Below are positions 1 to 11,381 of a DNA stretch of 64,000 nt, piece by piece. The stretch is taken from positions 310,001 to 374,000 of the forward strand of contig JAMPIV010004468.1 of the NCBI GenBank assembly GCA_024509875.1, given 5' to 3'. Position numbers and translations under genes: made by a program. The notes below the pieces were generated by a model. The model made no database searches and had not been told where the DNA came from. It saw only the letters and a program-made list of their open reading frames with translations. Position 1 is the first letter of the stretch; each line of letters starts with the position of its first letter. The stretch is from Oreohelix idahoensis. Its lineage: Eukaryota; Mollusca; Gastropoda; Stylommatophora; Oreohelicidae.

Positions 1-132
1 CACAATCTTAGATGTCGGCTCTGTGTTCCATTGAGTCAAGACGACACGCCAGTACTGAAGAAAAACAAGATTCCAATAGAGAGGACTGGACCAAGTATTG
101 AGGATCTTCTGAGATTTACCAGAAAAACATAA
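1..132 (+). pseudogene. Possible C-terminal tail of a LINE reverse transcriptase
   Basis: Frame 1 is open from the window edge to a TAA at 130-132 and gives 43 residues. They include a Cys-x-x-Cys pair near the start and end in a LLRFTRKT-like tail. Short C-terminal tails of this form are common at the ends of non-LTR retrotransposon ORF2 proteins. The fragment is too short to assign to a clade. It could equally be a chance open frame cut by the window edge. Confidence 0.25.
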
Positions 133-2760
133 CTTACTTATAATACTGGAAACTACAAGACTTCAGAAGCTATATAAAGGATATATTGGGATTATAAATA
201 ACACTAATACCCTGACTGCCTGTAAGACGGCCTCATAACTGATGCAACATTATTCGGAAGTTTTCCTGTGCCAGACACCTTAAAAGTTTTATTCTTAAAA
301 AAGAACACGGAGTAACGTTTACATTTTATCATTTTATATTTTTCATTTGACATGTTCAACTTAGTGGTGGTTGTACGGATTCACACAAGCTCAGCATATG
401 AAAATGATAGATTCATGAACCACACAGCAGAAACCAAAAACAAAGGTAGCCACAGGCTCCAAGTGGAGTAGAGTGTGGATGATGGTATTGCGATGTACAG
501 AAATGCTATGTTAACCTCTTAATAAGATTATGCGTATAATTAAACATGTTTAAACTAGGTAAATCGTTTTTCGCGTTCATGCCACATTTGTTTCATCAGA
601 TTAACTGGGTTTAACGATGATGTTTCATCCAATCTACTGGGTTTAATATTGATGATCAGGGAGGGTAAAATTGCTGAGAAAAGACAGCGGAATGGCACCG
701 CTCTAGTGTCAGGAAACTGATACTTAGCAGAGACATTTGTTTCTTCTCATAGTGTGGGGTACCAGCTTGGTAAGATCTTTTGGATCAAGTGCTTATGGTC
801 TACGCTAGATGCCTGGCTGTGAAGATTCTTGCCTTGATATGTGGAGGGGTTAGTTCTTAAAATATGTCTGGGATGTGTCCTTAAAAATGAAGTCGACGAT
901 AAGACGGAGCCGTCAGCAGACTACCTTCAACATCTGGCCAGCGAAGTGATTTAAATCTGGCCAGATCAAACCAACTCATGCTGCATAAAAACAGTCAAGA
1001 AAAAATTGAGTATTTTTAATTTCCTAAACCCGTTTATTTATTACTTTTGTTAAGCAATAATGGATTATTAATTAACTTTGTTATGTGTAAATACAAATTG
1101 ATAGTTGATTTAATTATTACAGAGTGAAGTGCACGCGTGATAATCAGTTTACTTAAATATATAATACAACAGATTCCAGTAATATTTTTCTGATTAATTC
1201 AGAAACGATCAAATATATCTTTATCCTCATAGTTAATAAGCTGGCAGTTAATAAGTTCATGATATCTTAGATGGGCTCAGCGTTTCCTTGATTTCTGAAA
1301 AAATCCTATAATGATCAAACAAATTAACTGATTCTTCTCTTTAACAAAATTTTATTTATTTTAACCTTGTTTAACGGATAACTCACTACTACATCTGATT
1401 AATATGTAAGTATAAACCTAGAGTTGTTAATCATTATTGATGGAATTTTATGTCTGCACCTGTATGACTTTCATTATTAAAATACATATAGAGCTATTAA
1501 ATTAACTCTAAAGGGTTAACGCACCATAAAACGATCGTTAGACTAAATGCCAATGTGACGTCACATAATTTTTTTTGAAAAAAACATTTCAAGCGAGTGA
1601 GAGAGTGGCGTTTGCCAAAATAGACTACAGGCCTTGGTTACTGTCGTTATGGGCATGTTTGAATCTTTGCGATAGTTCGCTGTATTTTTTTATAGAAAAG
1701 GGAGAGAGACAAAAATAATTGAAAAGGGGGAAATGTATGGATTCCGTTTAAACTAGCATCTGCATTTCGAAAGTGAAACTAAATGTCACAATGGCACGAT
1801 AGATGAAAATAAAGAACAGGGGACGATTAAAATGATAATATTTGGTTATTAGACCTAACATGTTACTTAGTGTAATATATTATCTTACCGTAGAAAGAAA
1901 GATATGTTATTTGAAGAAATAAAGAGGAAAAACGATAATGGTAAAAATGATAGACAGAAGTACAAAATCATATGACAGACAGTAGACGGAGTAAATATTG
2001 CCTTTCTTATTAAAATGACTTAGATAATAATAGCGATATTATAGAATGAAGATATATATATAGACGAGTATAGGGCATCTTCACTCAGGCTTGCCATATT
2101 AGTGGGAGAGAGACGGGGTGTCCCATGATTTGAAAAATAGTAGGTTAACTTTTCGAAAAAGACGCGAAGGAGCAGATGTAATCCTATTGGTTGCCTTAGA
2201 ATAACTAACAGTAGGAATAAATACACAGTGAAACCATCGTTCCTCGCCACTTAAAAATTATGTGATCACTAGTCAAGTTATTGATAGAATTCAGAAGATT
2301 TGTGCTCACATGCCTTCGCAGTTTTGATTCAGCAGGCGACCTGTGTACCCATTAATAGCCTGTTTTAACTTACTTAGTGTGAAATTTCATTGATAACGGG
2401 TTTCTGGGTGAGAAACTGAAGTGAGCCAGACACGTTTATGTTCAACTAAAGTACCAGTTTGAGGCAATAGAATCTGTGTGCCTTTAAATTATCAAGACTC
2501 CTGAACTATAGATCTGAACTTTTATTTATGTAAATACAGTGAATTACCCTTTGACTTTTAAACATTTTTGAATCAAATCAATTATCCTTAATACATTGTA
2601 CAAAAGATCTATAAGACCAAAATTCAATAGTGAGTTGTTAAATTACTTGTTAAGTAACTTTAAAGTGTGGTTGTTGTTATTGTATTCCCATACATTGCAT
2701 ATACCCTAGACACCTAGCTACACAACATCCATACATCAGTACATACAATTGGGAAAATAT
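133..2760. other. Intergenic DNA, no gene seen
   Basis: AT-rich DNA with no convincing open frame, RNA gene or tandem repeat. Short A/T homopolymers occur near 1567-1590 and 1686-1740. The region ends at the target site of the LINE that starts at 2773. Confidence 0.5.
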
Positions 2761-3028
2761 ACATAGAAGGTTAGCGGTATGGCAGCTTGCGTACCCTGAC
2801 AATCCCCAGAGCTATGCCAGGGGGAGTTTTACTCCTGGTAGGTTCAACCAAGCTGGACTGGTCTGTGTGGGTAGGGGTCAGACAAAAGCTGGTACCCTGG
2901 TCCTCCAGGTTGGGGGTTTTAGCACAGAGCTGACACCCCTGTCTATGTAAAAAAACAATGAAGTTACGGAAACAGTAATAAATGAACAAACTTTGCTGCG
3001 GGATGGACATTCGGAGTCTGTGGCTCGT

Positions 3029-4900
3029 ATGACTGTCAGTGGTGAAAGCCGAAAGGAAGCCACTGACATGAAAACGGATGTCCTGACCGCAAAACAGGAT
3101 ACAAGAATAGGATTTTGGAATGTCAGGACAATGTACGAGACAGGTAAACTAAGACAGGTCACGGCAGAAATGAGAAACTATAGGTTACACATCCTGGGGA
3201 TAAGCGAGAGCAGATGGACAGGGGCAGGAAAAGTTAAAACAGCGACAGGAGAAACAGTACTTTACTCTGGAAGAGAGGATGGACAGCACAGTGAAGGCGT
3301 AGCCATTATTCTACAGAAAGAGATAGAAAGGACATTACTGGAATGGAAACCCATCAACAACAGACTGATACGATTGAGATTGAGAGGGAGATTCACCAAC
3401 ACTACAATAATACAATGCTACGCACCAACGAATGATAGCGATGAGGAGGTCAAGGATGAATTCTATCAACAACTGCAGAAAGAAATGGAGGACACACCTA
3501 GATATGATCTTGTTATAGTAATGGGAGACCTCAATGCGAAAGTTGGTACACACAATACATATAATGAAAGAACAATGGGGAAATGCGGCAGCGGAATAGC
3601 AAACGAAAATGGGGATAAACTATTAAGTTTCTGCAGCATTAACAACCTGGTCATTGGAGGAACACTTTTCCCACATAAAGAAATTCACAAGTTAACATGG
3701 GAATCACCAAATGGTCGGGACAGAAACCAGATAGACCACATCATGGTTAACGGTAGATGGAGACATGCATTACAAGATGTGAAGGTAAGAAGAGGTGCAG
3801 ATGTGGGAAGCGATCACCATTTAGTAGTAGCAAAACTGAAAGTGAAACTAAGAAGGGCTGGACCAATTGTAACTACACAGAAACGGTTTGACATCAGCAA
3901 ATTGAAGGACCCCCTTACCAGAAAAGCATTTGCGGCCGACATTAAGAAACGATATCAATTTGCCAAAAGCCAGGAAAAGACATTGACTGATGATATAGAC
4001 CAGAATTTCAACACCATTTCAACAATATATAAGGAAAGTAGCAAATCATGCTTAGGATTCCAGGAAAGGAAGAAGCAAGACTGGATAACACCAGAAACAC
4101 TAAACACCATAAAGATGAGAAAGGAAATGAAAAGAAAGAAAACAGAAGCGAAGTCCCCCAGGTTAAAGCAACTATATAGCGAACAGTACAGTCAACTGGA
4201 CAGGGAAGTTAAACGCCAAACCCGAGCCAACAAAAGAAATTTCCTAGACGATCTTGCAAAACAGGCAGAAGAGGCAGCACTGAGAAATGAACAAAGCACA
4301 GTATACAAAATAACTAAATTCATCAGCGGAAAACGAGGTGCAAACAATATTACATTAGTAAGAGATAAGCAAGGAAATCTCATCAAGACAGCAGAGGGAC
4401 AGGAAACAAGATGGGCAGAGCACTTCAGACAAACTCTGAACAAGGAAATACCAGAGACACAATTGAATGTTCCTGAGGCTGAAAACGATCTAGATGTAAA
4501 TACAGACATTCCACGAAAAGAAGAAATCATCACAGCAATCAAAGGGTTAAAGAACGGTAAAGCTCCAGGCCATGATAACTTAAATGCAGAGCTATTTAAG
4601 ACAGACCCTGAGCTAGCAGCAGAACTATTAGAACCACTATTTGCACAAGTGTGGAAAACGGGGACAACACCATCAGAGTGGAACAAAGGAATAATTGTCA
4701 AATTGCCCAAGAAGGGAGATCTTTCAGACTGCAATAATTGGAGAGGAATCACTCTTCTCTCAGTTCCCAGCAAAATACTAGGCAGGATAATTATACAGAG
4801 AATTTCAAAGGCAGTAGACTACAAACTGAGGAAAGAACAAGCAGGACTTAGAAAGAACAGAAGATGTGTAGACCATATATTCACTCTCAGAACATTATAG
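3029..4900 (+). pseudogene. LINE ORF: AP endonuclease plus N-terminal RT, cut by a frameshift
   Basis: This frame encodes the endonuclease and the first part of the reverse transcriptase of the LINE. I place the start at the first in-frame ATG (3029); an ATG at 3068 is also possible. The endonuclease signatures are visible in order: GFWNVRTM, ISESRWTG, QCYAPTNDSD, GDLNAKVG, IDHIMVNGRW and GSDHHLVVAKL, which carry the metal-binding and catalytic Asn, Glu, Asp and His residues of the exonuclease/endonuclease/phosphatase fold. The RT begins near 4540 (GKAPGHDNLNAELFK, NWRGITLLSV). The protein would nick the target and prime cDNA synthesis on it. The frame ends early at a TAG at 4898-4900, and the rest of the RT continues in another frame, consistent with one lost base near 4891. 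Confidence 0.85.
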
Positions 4901-6021
4901 AGCAGTGCTCAGAATGGCAAAGACAGCTTTACATAAATTTTGTTGATTTTGAAAAGGCTTTTGACAGCATACATAGGGACAGTTTATGGAAAATACTGAG
5001 GGCTTATGGAATTCCAAGCTGCATAGTGTCAATCATAAAAAGCCTCTATGCCAACTTTACGTGTAGTGTTGGGCAGAGCAACCTAACCTTCGAGGTGAAG
5101 ACAGGAGTACGACAGGGATGCCCCTTATCAACCACTCTATTTTTAACAGTCATAGACTGGGTGATGCGCCAGATAACAGAGGGCAGTCCAAGAGGAATAA
5201 GATGGACTACATTTTCAACATTGGAAGATCTGGAATATGCAGATGACATTGCACTGCTGGCACATTCACATCAACACATCCAGGAAAAAACGGATAGACT
5301 TAATAAATTTAGCCAGCCGGTGGGCTTGAACATCAATTTAAAGAAGTCTGAGGTCATGACGCTCAATGTGAGCAACCCTGAGCCCATATCAGTAAGGAAT
5401 CAGCAACTGGTACAGACAGATACCTTCACATACCTAGGAAGCATAGTAACACCAGACGGCGGGGCAGGCAAAGACATCAACATCAGAATGAATAAGACAA
5501 GAACAGCCTTCTTTAGCCTAAATAACATCTGGAAGTCCTCCCAATACAGCACAAGCACAAAATTAAGATTATACCAGAGTTGCGTGCTTTCTGTGCTTCT
5601 CTATGGTGCGGAATGCTGGAGAGTCACAGAGAAGGAAATGTCAAAATTGTCCTCTTTTCACACAACATGCCTAAGAAAAATTCACCGAATCTTTTGGCCG
5701 AATACCATCACCAACCAAGATCTGCTTACTCGTAGCAAGCAAGAGGACATGCATACCATCATAGCTGGCAGACGCTGGAGCTGGGTTGGTCATGTCCTCA
5801 GAAGAGACCCCGATGCCATCACAAGAACAGCTATGCTTTGGACCCCTGAAGGAAAGCGAAAGAGAGGCCGACCAAAAACAACTTGGCGGAGGACTGTGGA
5901 GGCTGAGATGCAAAGAATGAACCAGAGTTATGGCACTGTACGAAGGATGGCCACCGACCGTGCAAAGTGGAATCAATTTGTTGTTGCCCTGCAGGGCGCC
6001 ACTAGGCGTGATGGCCACTGA
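4864..6021 (+). pseudogene. LINE ORF continued: RT palm, thumb and C-terminal domain
   Basis: This frame carries the rest of the LINE reverse transcriptase. Visible motifs are the palm motif A region FVDFEKAFDS (residues 26-35 of the open frame), GVRQGCPLS (81-89) and the catalytic YADD (125-128). The C-terminal region contains SVLLYGAECWRVT, WSWVGHVLRRD and KRKRGRPKTTWRR, which recur in RTE-like LINEs. The frame ends at 6021, only 35 bp before the downstream TSD. The ATG at 4864 is not a biological start: the frame overlaps the upstream ORF and is joined to it by a single frameshift. Decayed relatives of this protein occur at 26540, 37688 and 43000. Confidence 0.85.
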
Positions 6022-6068
6022 ATGCTTTGACGGTCGGTGGCTAAGGATCGAAGAAGACATAGAAGGTT

Positions 6069-7470
6069 GGTGTCATTGGTGGAAGCAAGACAGGTTCCCT
6101 GACATTTTATTCAGTATTTATACTTCCTCAGGGGCTTGCATAGCTGACTTCACATCTGCTACACATAATATATATTAAATTCATATCAACCCACCACAAG
6201 GTTAATACCTTCGAAAACCCGCATCTTTGTCTCGGAGTTTGGCCCTTATAGGGCCACCACCCTAGAGCAGGGGAGACAACCTGCAATACATTGGTATATA
6301 CAAATAGCTCTGTAATTTGCACTCTTGCAAATCTATCTTCTCCAATAACGTGACCAGATATCTTTCCTTCCATTATGCAGGTATTTCCTCTTTGTGACCT
6401 TAGAATTTTAAATAAGTAATCATGTCCTAGATAATTTTTAAAAAAAAATTAATGCAAAACTTGAAGAAAACGTGTCTTAATTTGTTGTGTTAAATGTAAC
6501 AGCAATCAATCATTACGATCGCGTGAAAATAACTGTTAGAATTTTTGTTTTTAAACAATTGCTATTTTTTTAAAACCATAAACGTCTACTATAGACGAGT
6601 AAAATTTCTTTATTTTTCTACATTTTTTCATAGCGGAAAAAAAAAATACTTACAGCTAGGATTTTCCAAATAAAGCTTTCGGTTCGAAAGTTTCGGTGAT
6701 CTAAGCATGTGGCGTCACGCTACACACAGGATAAGACATGCCATGGTAGCGCGGTAATTTAAACGAGTAGTTGTGACACCAAAGTCTCTTAGCTCTTTCT
6801 ATCGCTCGAGCTGTATGGTCATGAGGTGGTACATTGTCTTCCCGAGAGCCGCCAGGTTCAGCAGTCTGGTTATAGGTGTAATTCCTAGTACATTCATTTG
6901 ATACAATACAAATCAAACTCGTTTTTTTGCGTATAAAACTTACTTCAAAACATTCGTCAGCCAATTTACAAGATATTATAAATGAATTATAAGATATTGT
7001 CTCACAAATACGTCGGTTTACTGCTTGTTTTAAAACATTCACAATGGGAAAACAAAGACATCTATTTCGGTGTATGAGTAAAATCTAAAAACTTCTTGGG
7101 ACAGAGTTAATATCTTCCTTGTGTTCGCTCGTGTTACCGTTGTTGTAACATCTGCTTCTTCTTCAAGTACTATGTCACCTGGTATAGGTGATTACGCTTC
7201 ACCAACACTTTCTGGACCACGACCTGTTTATCAATTCTGTTGATGACTTTTCTCAATGCTACAATGTTATACAGTCCAGTATCTCCTCTCTTTGTCGTTC
7301 TTTCTCTTTCTTTTGCCCTAAGTCTGTTCTGTTGTCACAATATATACCACTTTTCTCCATGCCCAAAGAAAAGTGGTTGCTTTATTTAAAAATATCGAAT
7401 AAGCTTCTGTTATGCGATGAGTAAAACATGGCGCTTATCATAGGACAATGAAAGAGAGAGAAACAAGTTT
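6069..7470. other. Intergenic DNA, no gene seen
   Basis: Unique-looking AT-rich DNA after the LINE. Short open frames are present on both strands but lack recognisable domains, good starts or splice-site context. No tandem repeat is visible. Confidence 0.45.
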
Positions 7471-7477
7471 GTACGTC

Positions 7478-7770
7478 TTTATCATCATCATTATCATCAT
7501 CATCATCATTATCACCATCATCATCATTATCACCATCATCATCATTATCATCATCATTATCACCATCATCATCTTACTTTTCGCTCCAAATGGGGCATGC
7601 AGCCGCCACCACAGCTGATCCCCTTAGAGGAAGCAAGGAAAAAGCAATCACATGATCTTGTTGCAGTGGTTCCTGAAGCAATATGTTTGTGTAGCCAGGT
7701 TGCCAGTACGACATATTAGTCGCCATGTACGACATGCCTGAGGGATCGGTAGTACTATTCTGTGTCACAT
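7478..7770 (-). repeat. SINE-like interspersed repeat with ATG-rich tail microsatellite
   Basis: Read on the minus strand, 7768-7580 resembles copies near 24040, 34330, 35160 and 51540. Shared blocks include ATGTCGTAC, a CTGCAACAAGA-like block and GGAGCG close to the 3-prime end. The copy runs directly into an ATC/ATT microsatellite (7478-7576), which on this strand reads as an expanded GATGATG tail. The 24040 copy ends the same way. No clear pol III boxes are seen, so SINE-like describes only the size, dispersal and simple-repeat tail. Confidence 0.5.
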
Positions 7771-8140
7771 AAAAAATCCCCTGTGAACTACAAGGTTCTT
7801 TACGTCAGAGTCAATCCCAGAATAGCAGAAAGAAATAGCGGTTTATATTTGTCGTCATGCATGTCTCGAACTGTTGACGCACCGGAAATCGAAAGTAACT
7901 GCCAAATAAAGGATCCATTATATGAATGGCACAGAAACTCAGCGTTGTATGCGGGTTTTTCCGTAATCACACGAGTACTTTCTATGGTATCCACGGTTGA
8001 CCGATTGATTACCTGTAGTTCAGGTGACCCACACCGAAAAATAACGGGAATGAATGATGTCAAGATAACGGCATCCCTTCTCACGTGATTATTTCATTCC
8101 TTTCTATTCTATTTCACCTTCATTAAATCTTTCTAGTCAA
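7771..8140. other. Intergenic DNA, no gene seen
   Basis: An open frame runs on each strand across 7762-8088, but neither has a recognisable motif, signal peptide or convincing start. I treat both as chance frames. Confidence 0.4.
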
Positions 8141-8385
<245 letters not shown>

Positions 8386-8779
8386 TCTTTCATACTTGGA
8401 CACACACAACAACATTAAAAAAAAAAACATTTTTTGTATTACCCAGTCTCCGAATCATGGACATGGGCGACAAAATCTGGCGACCTATCAATTATTATTA
8501 CTTGGGCTAAAACGGATATGTCACGCTAATAATCCTTTAACCCTTTACCGGCCTGCCCAATTTACTACATCTTTATCTTACCGTCCAAGGCAAGGGGAGC
8601 AGCTCCTTTATCTAACACAGTGACCGTCTAAAAAAATTCATTAAAAACAAACTGAGTTAAAATTATGTTTATTAATTTTAAATACACACAATTGAATCAT
8701 GTACCATCTATGGTATTTTAAATAATGGTATATATCAATATTATGCAAAGAAAAAGTGGCGAAAAAAATATTTTTAAAA

Positions 8780-8996
8780 CGATTTTGAACGTTTGTTGTG
8801 CTAATACATTACCACTAAAAGATATAAACATTTATTTTTATTTACGTAAAATAACTATTTATGACGGGATGATGTTACGGTATATGATATTGTTGCTAAC
8901 GGTACTTGCAATGAAGAAAAGGTTACCGATTTTGAACGTTTGTTGTGCTAATAATTACCACTAAAAGTATTTTTTAAACTATTTATGACGGGATGA
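8780..8996 (+). repeat. Divergent, duplicated LTR-like leader upstream of the LTR element
   Basis: Two copies of a roughly 125-bp segment lie in tandem just upstream of the LTR retrotransposon. Each contains GATTTTGAACGTTTGTTGTG, an ACTATTTATGACGGGATGA block and then TGTTACGGTATATGATATT. The last block is identical to the first 19 bases of the LTR at 8997. The 8874 copy continues differently from the LTR. This suggests an older relative of the LTR, or a duplication of its left edge, at the target. Confidence 0.5.
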
Positions 8997-9816
8997 TGTT
9001 ACGGTATATGATATTAACGCCGTCTGCTAAAGGTTACCAGACGTGCAATTGTAAAAGGTTAAGGCATTTAATATATTGCGATAGAGGTTTCAATTTTGAA
9101 CGCTTTAGACACGATCGATTATGACGTGTATAGCGTTGTTTAGGACACAGTCGGTAACTAAGAAACGCTACCCTTTTCACATTGACCGTCAAGCTGTTAA
9201 GACGCGTCTGACTCTCCTTCCAATGTTGGGCATGGTATTGCCATACAGATATATTTTATGCAAGTACGGACATGGGTCAGTCCATTGCTATTACGAAGAT
9301 TTGAAATGATTAAAGGTCAGTACGAAGTGAAAAATTAAGGAAGGATGAATTACAGTCCATAGTATTTGATTTTTGCCAGACTCATAGACTCACTGTCGGC
9401 CGTTGGAAACCCCAACCGCGCGTGCATACAGCTATGACAATCTGCATACAGTAATTTGATTATTGGACAAGGACTGATAGGATATCTACATATCTATGCC
9501 ATATATTTTCAAGTTATAATATGTACCTTTGTGATCAACATGCATGAATCGTCTTGACGTGTAATCTGTATTAAATAATTGTGGACTCAATGGAACCGAC
9601 TTGTCACATCAATCGTATTCCAAGGTTCAATTATTGTTCAGAATCTTCCACCCCTGCATTCGCGTAATCTTACATAGAAGGCACGATACACGATCACTCA
9701 AGAATATCAAGAAGATAAAACAATGGCCAGAATTTATAATTACTTTATTGACATTATATGGAACATTGTTCAGAGCTAACCAAACCACCACTACTTGCAA
9801 CAGACCACTTGCAACA
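8997..9816 (+). repeat. 5-prime LTR
   Basis: 820 bp, beginning TGTTACGG and ending TTGCAACA. It matches the downstream LTR over its full length; the only difference I found by eye is G at 9458 against A at 17582. It should carry the element promoter and R region, but I cannot fix a TATA box or poly(A) site. The short open frames inside it occur identically in both LTRs and are not credible genes. Confidence 0.92.
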
Positions 9817-11381
9817 GTGGTGTCCGGTGTCTGGGGATCGACAAAAAAATTTCTGAATGACTTTCGAATGAAATGTTTACGATCAAGTTACGATCACATG
9901 ATGTGCTGAATTATGACCTATGACGCAGTACTCAGTCTAATGCCTAACAACGCGACGTCACTGAAATTCGTGTAGGTGAAACTATCGGAGAAAAACTGAA
10001 GTCGTTCTTTTAAGCCTAACCAAGGGAAAAATAAGTCATTTGAAGCAGACACAAGAAATGGACTACAGGAGCAGGCAGTCAGGGGCTTTAGCCTAGCTGT
10101 TGACGACCGCTAGCACTGATCGAAGCAACGGGAAAGATAAGTCTAGCTGTTTAAATTGTCGTCATTGCAAAACCGTAATACTGAGTCCATTTCGCTTTGA
10201 TTAGGCATGTCTATGTATTTTCATGTATATATGTTAAATTTGTTTTCCATCGTATGTATTTGTTGTTAATTCGTGGGCCGGTTGGAGAGGGAACTGAAAT
10301 CTCTGGGAATGTCGCGAACAGCTGACCACCTAGATTTCAGTCGTTCTTAGGGAACTTAAACGATCGCACTTTTGGAAGCCCATTGAGGTTGCCATTGGAC
10401 AGTCTGTCCAAATCTGCTACCGTTTGACAATTTGCGTTAGCTGTACTGTCCCGTAGATAATTGGTGTATTTTATTCGTATTCAGTTAATAATTTTATTCA
10501 GTTCTGTACCATGTTCGTCACTATTTCGTCCATTCTCCTCTGACTATCATTTATTTTATGATTATTAAATTTTCGTCCGTTATGAGTCCTGTGACGTCAT
10601 CATTTTTCGCAGTCATATTTATTTTTTGTGTACTTTGAATATTAAGTTGACCTCGGGTCAGACCATGACCTTTCATTTGGTCTGTGACATTTCCGCTTAT
10701 TTTATTTAGTTCATAAATTCATTTTTAATTGTGAAAATGTCTTGTTTGCGTCTTGACATTGTTTGTACCCTTTAGTTGCATCATTGCTTGTCTGTCCTCA
10801 TGATATATATTTATATTACATTAATAATATGCTATTATATGCAATAATACACTTGTAATCTAATTTAATTAATTTTTTCTGAAATTTAAGGGTAATATGG
10901 GACATTGCATAATTATGCAGTGATAGTCCAAGAAAGTAGCACTACAATTTATCATAGATGCCTAGGGCATAATAATATAATATATATATTGACAAAATAA
11001 ATAATCTTATAGCTACCTTTGAGGTAATAGACCCATTGTATATTATTTAATATACTTTTCTGGTACTAAGAGAGTGACTTAGTACATTGAACAATATCAT
11101 TACTAGGAATTATACCCAACATTATTGGACATTGAAATTAATTGTGTGATATAATTACATTATATTTAACAGATATCATAACTATTTATGATATAGTATT
11201 ATTTAGATACAATATTGTTACAAAATATTGTCTATTAGGTGAACTTAAACATTAAGTTCAATACTATTGTGATTACTTATATTGAATATTTCTAAGTTGA
11301 GTAAGTATAATAATTACTCTGAAGCTACTATTGACTATTTTAATCAGTAATTATCAATAATTACTACAGATAAAAGTCAAA
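9817..11381 (+). other. Untranslated leader of the LTR retrotransposon
   Basis: Between the 5-prime LTR and the first plausible gag codon lie about 1.57 kb without a long open frame. The first bases after the LTR (GTGGTGTCCGGTGTC) are where a tRNA primer-binding site belongs, but I cannot match them to a specific tRNA. The second half is very AT-rich. Confidence 0.6.

Larger units (their letters stand above)
2761..6068 (+). mobile_element. Full-length RTE-like LINE with 12-bp TSD
   Basis: The 12-mer ACATAGAAGGTT occurs at 2761-2772 and again at 6057-6068, bracketing the element body 2773-6056 (3284 bp). This is an exact target-site duplication of the kind left by target-primed reverse transcription. 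The body has a 5-prime region of about 250 bp, an apurinic endonuclease domain, a reverse transcriptase and a very short 3-prime UTR ending in GAAGAAG. RTE-type elements characteristically encode endonuclease and RT in one protein and end in a short repeat rather than poly(A). The clade call rests on protein resemblance to BovB/SR2-like and CFDP2-like proteins, recalled without a search. Confidence 0.85.

Noticed and set aside
9121..9909. Small frames in the 5-prime LTR repeated at 17245-17967
   Set aside because: They are duplicated because the LTRs are; no domain or sign of coding use.
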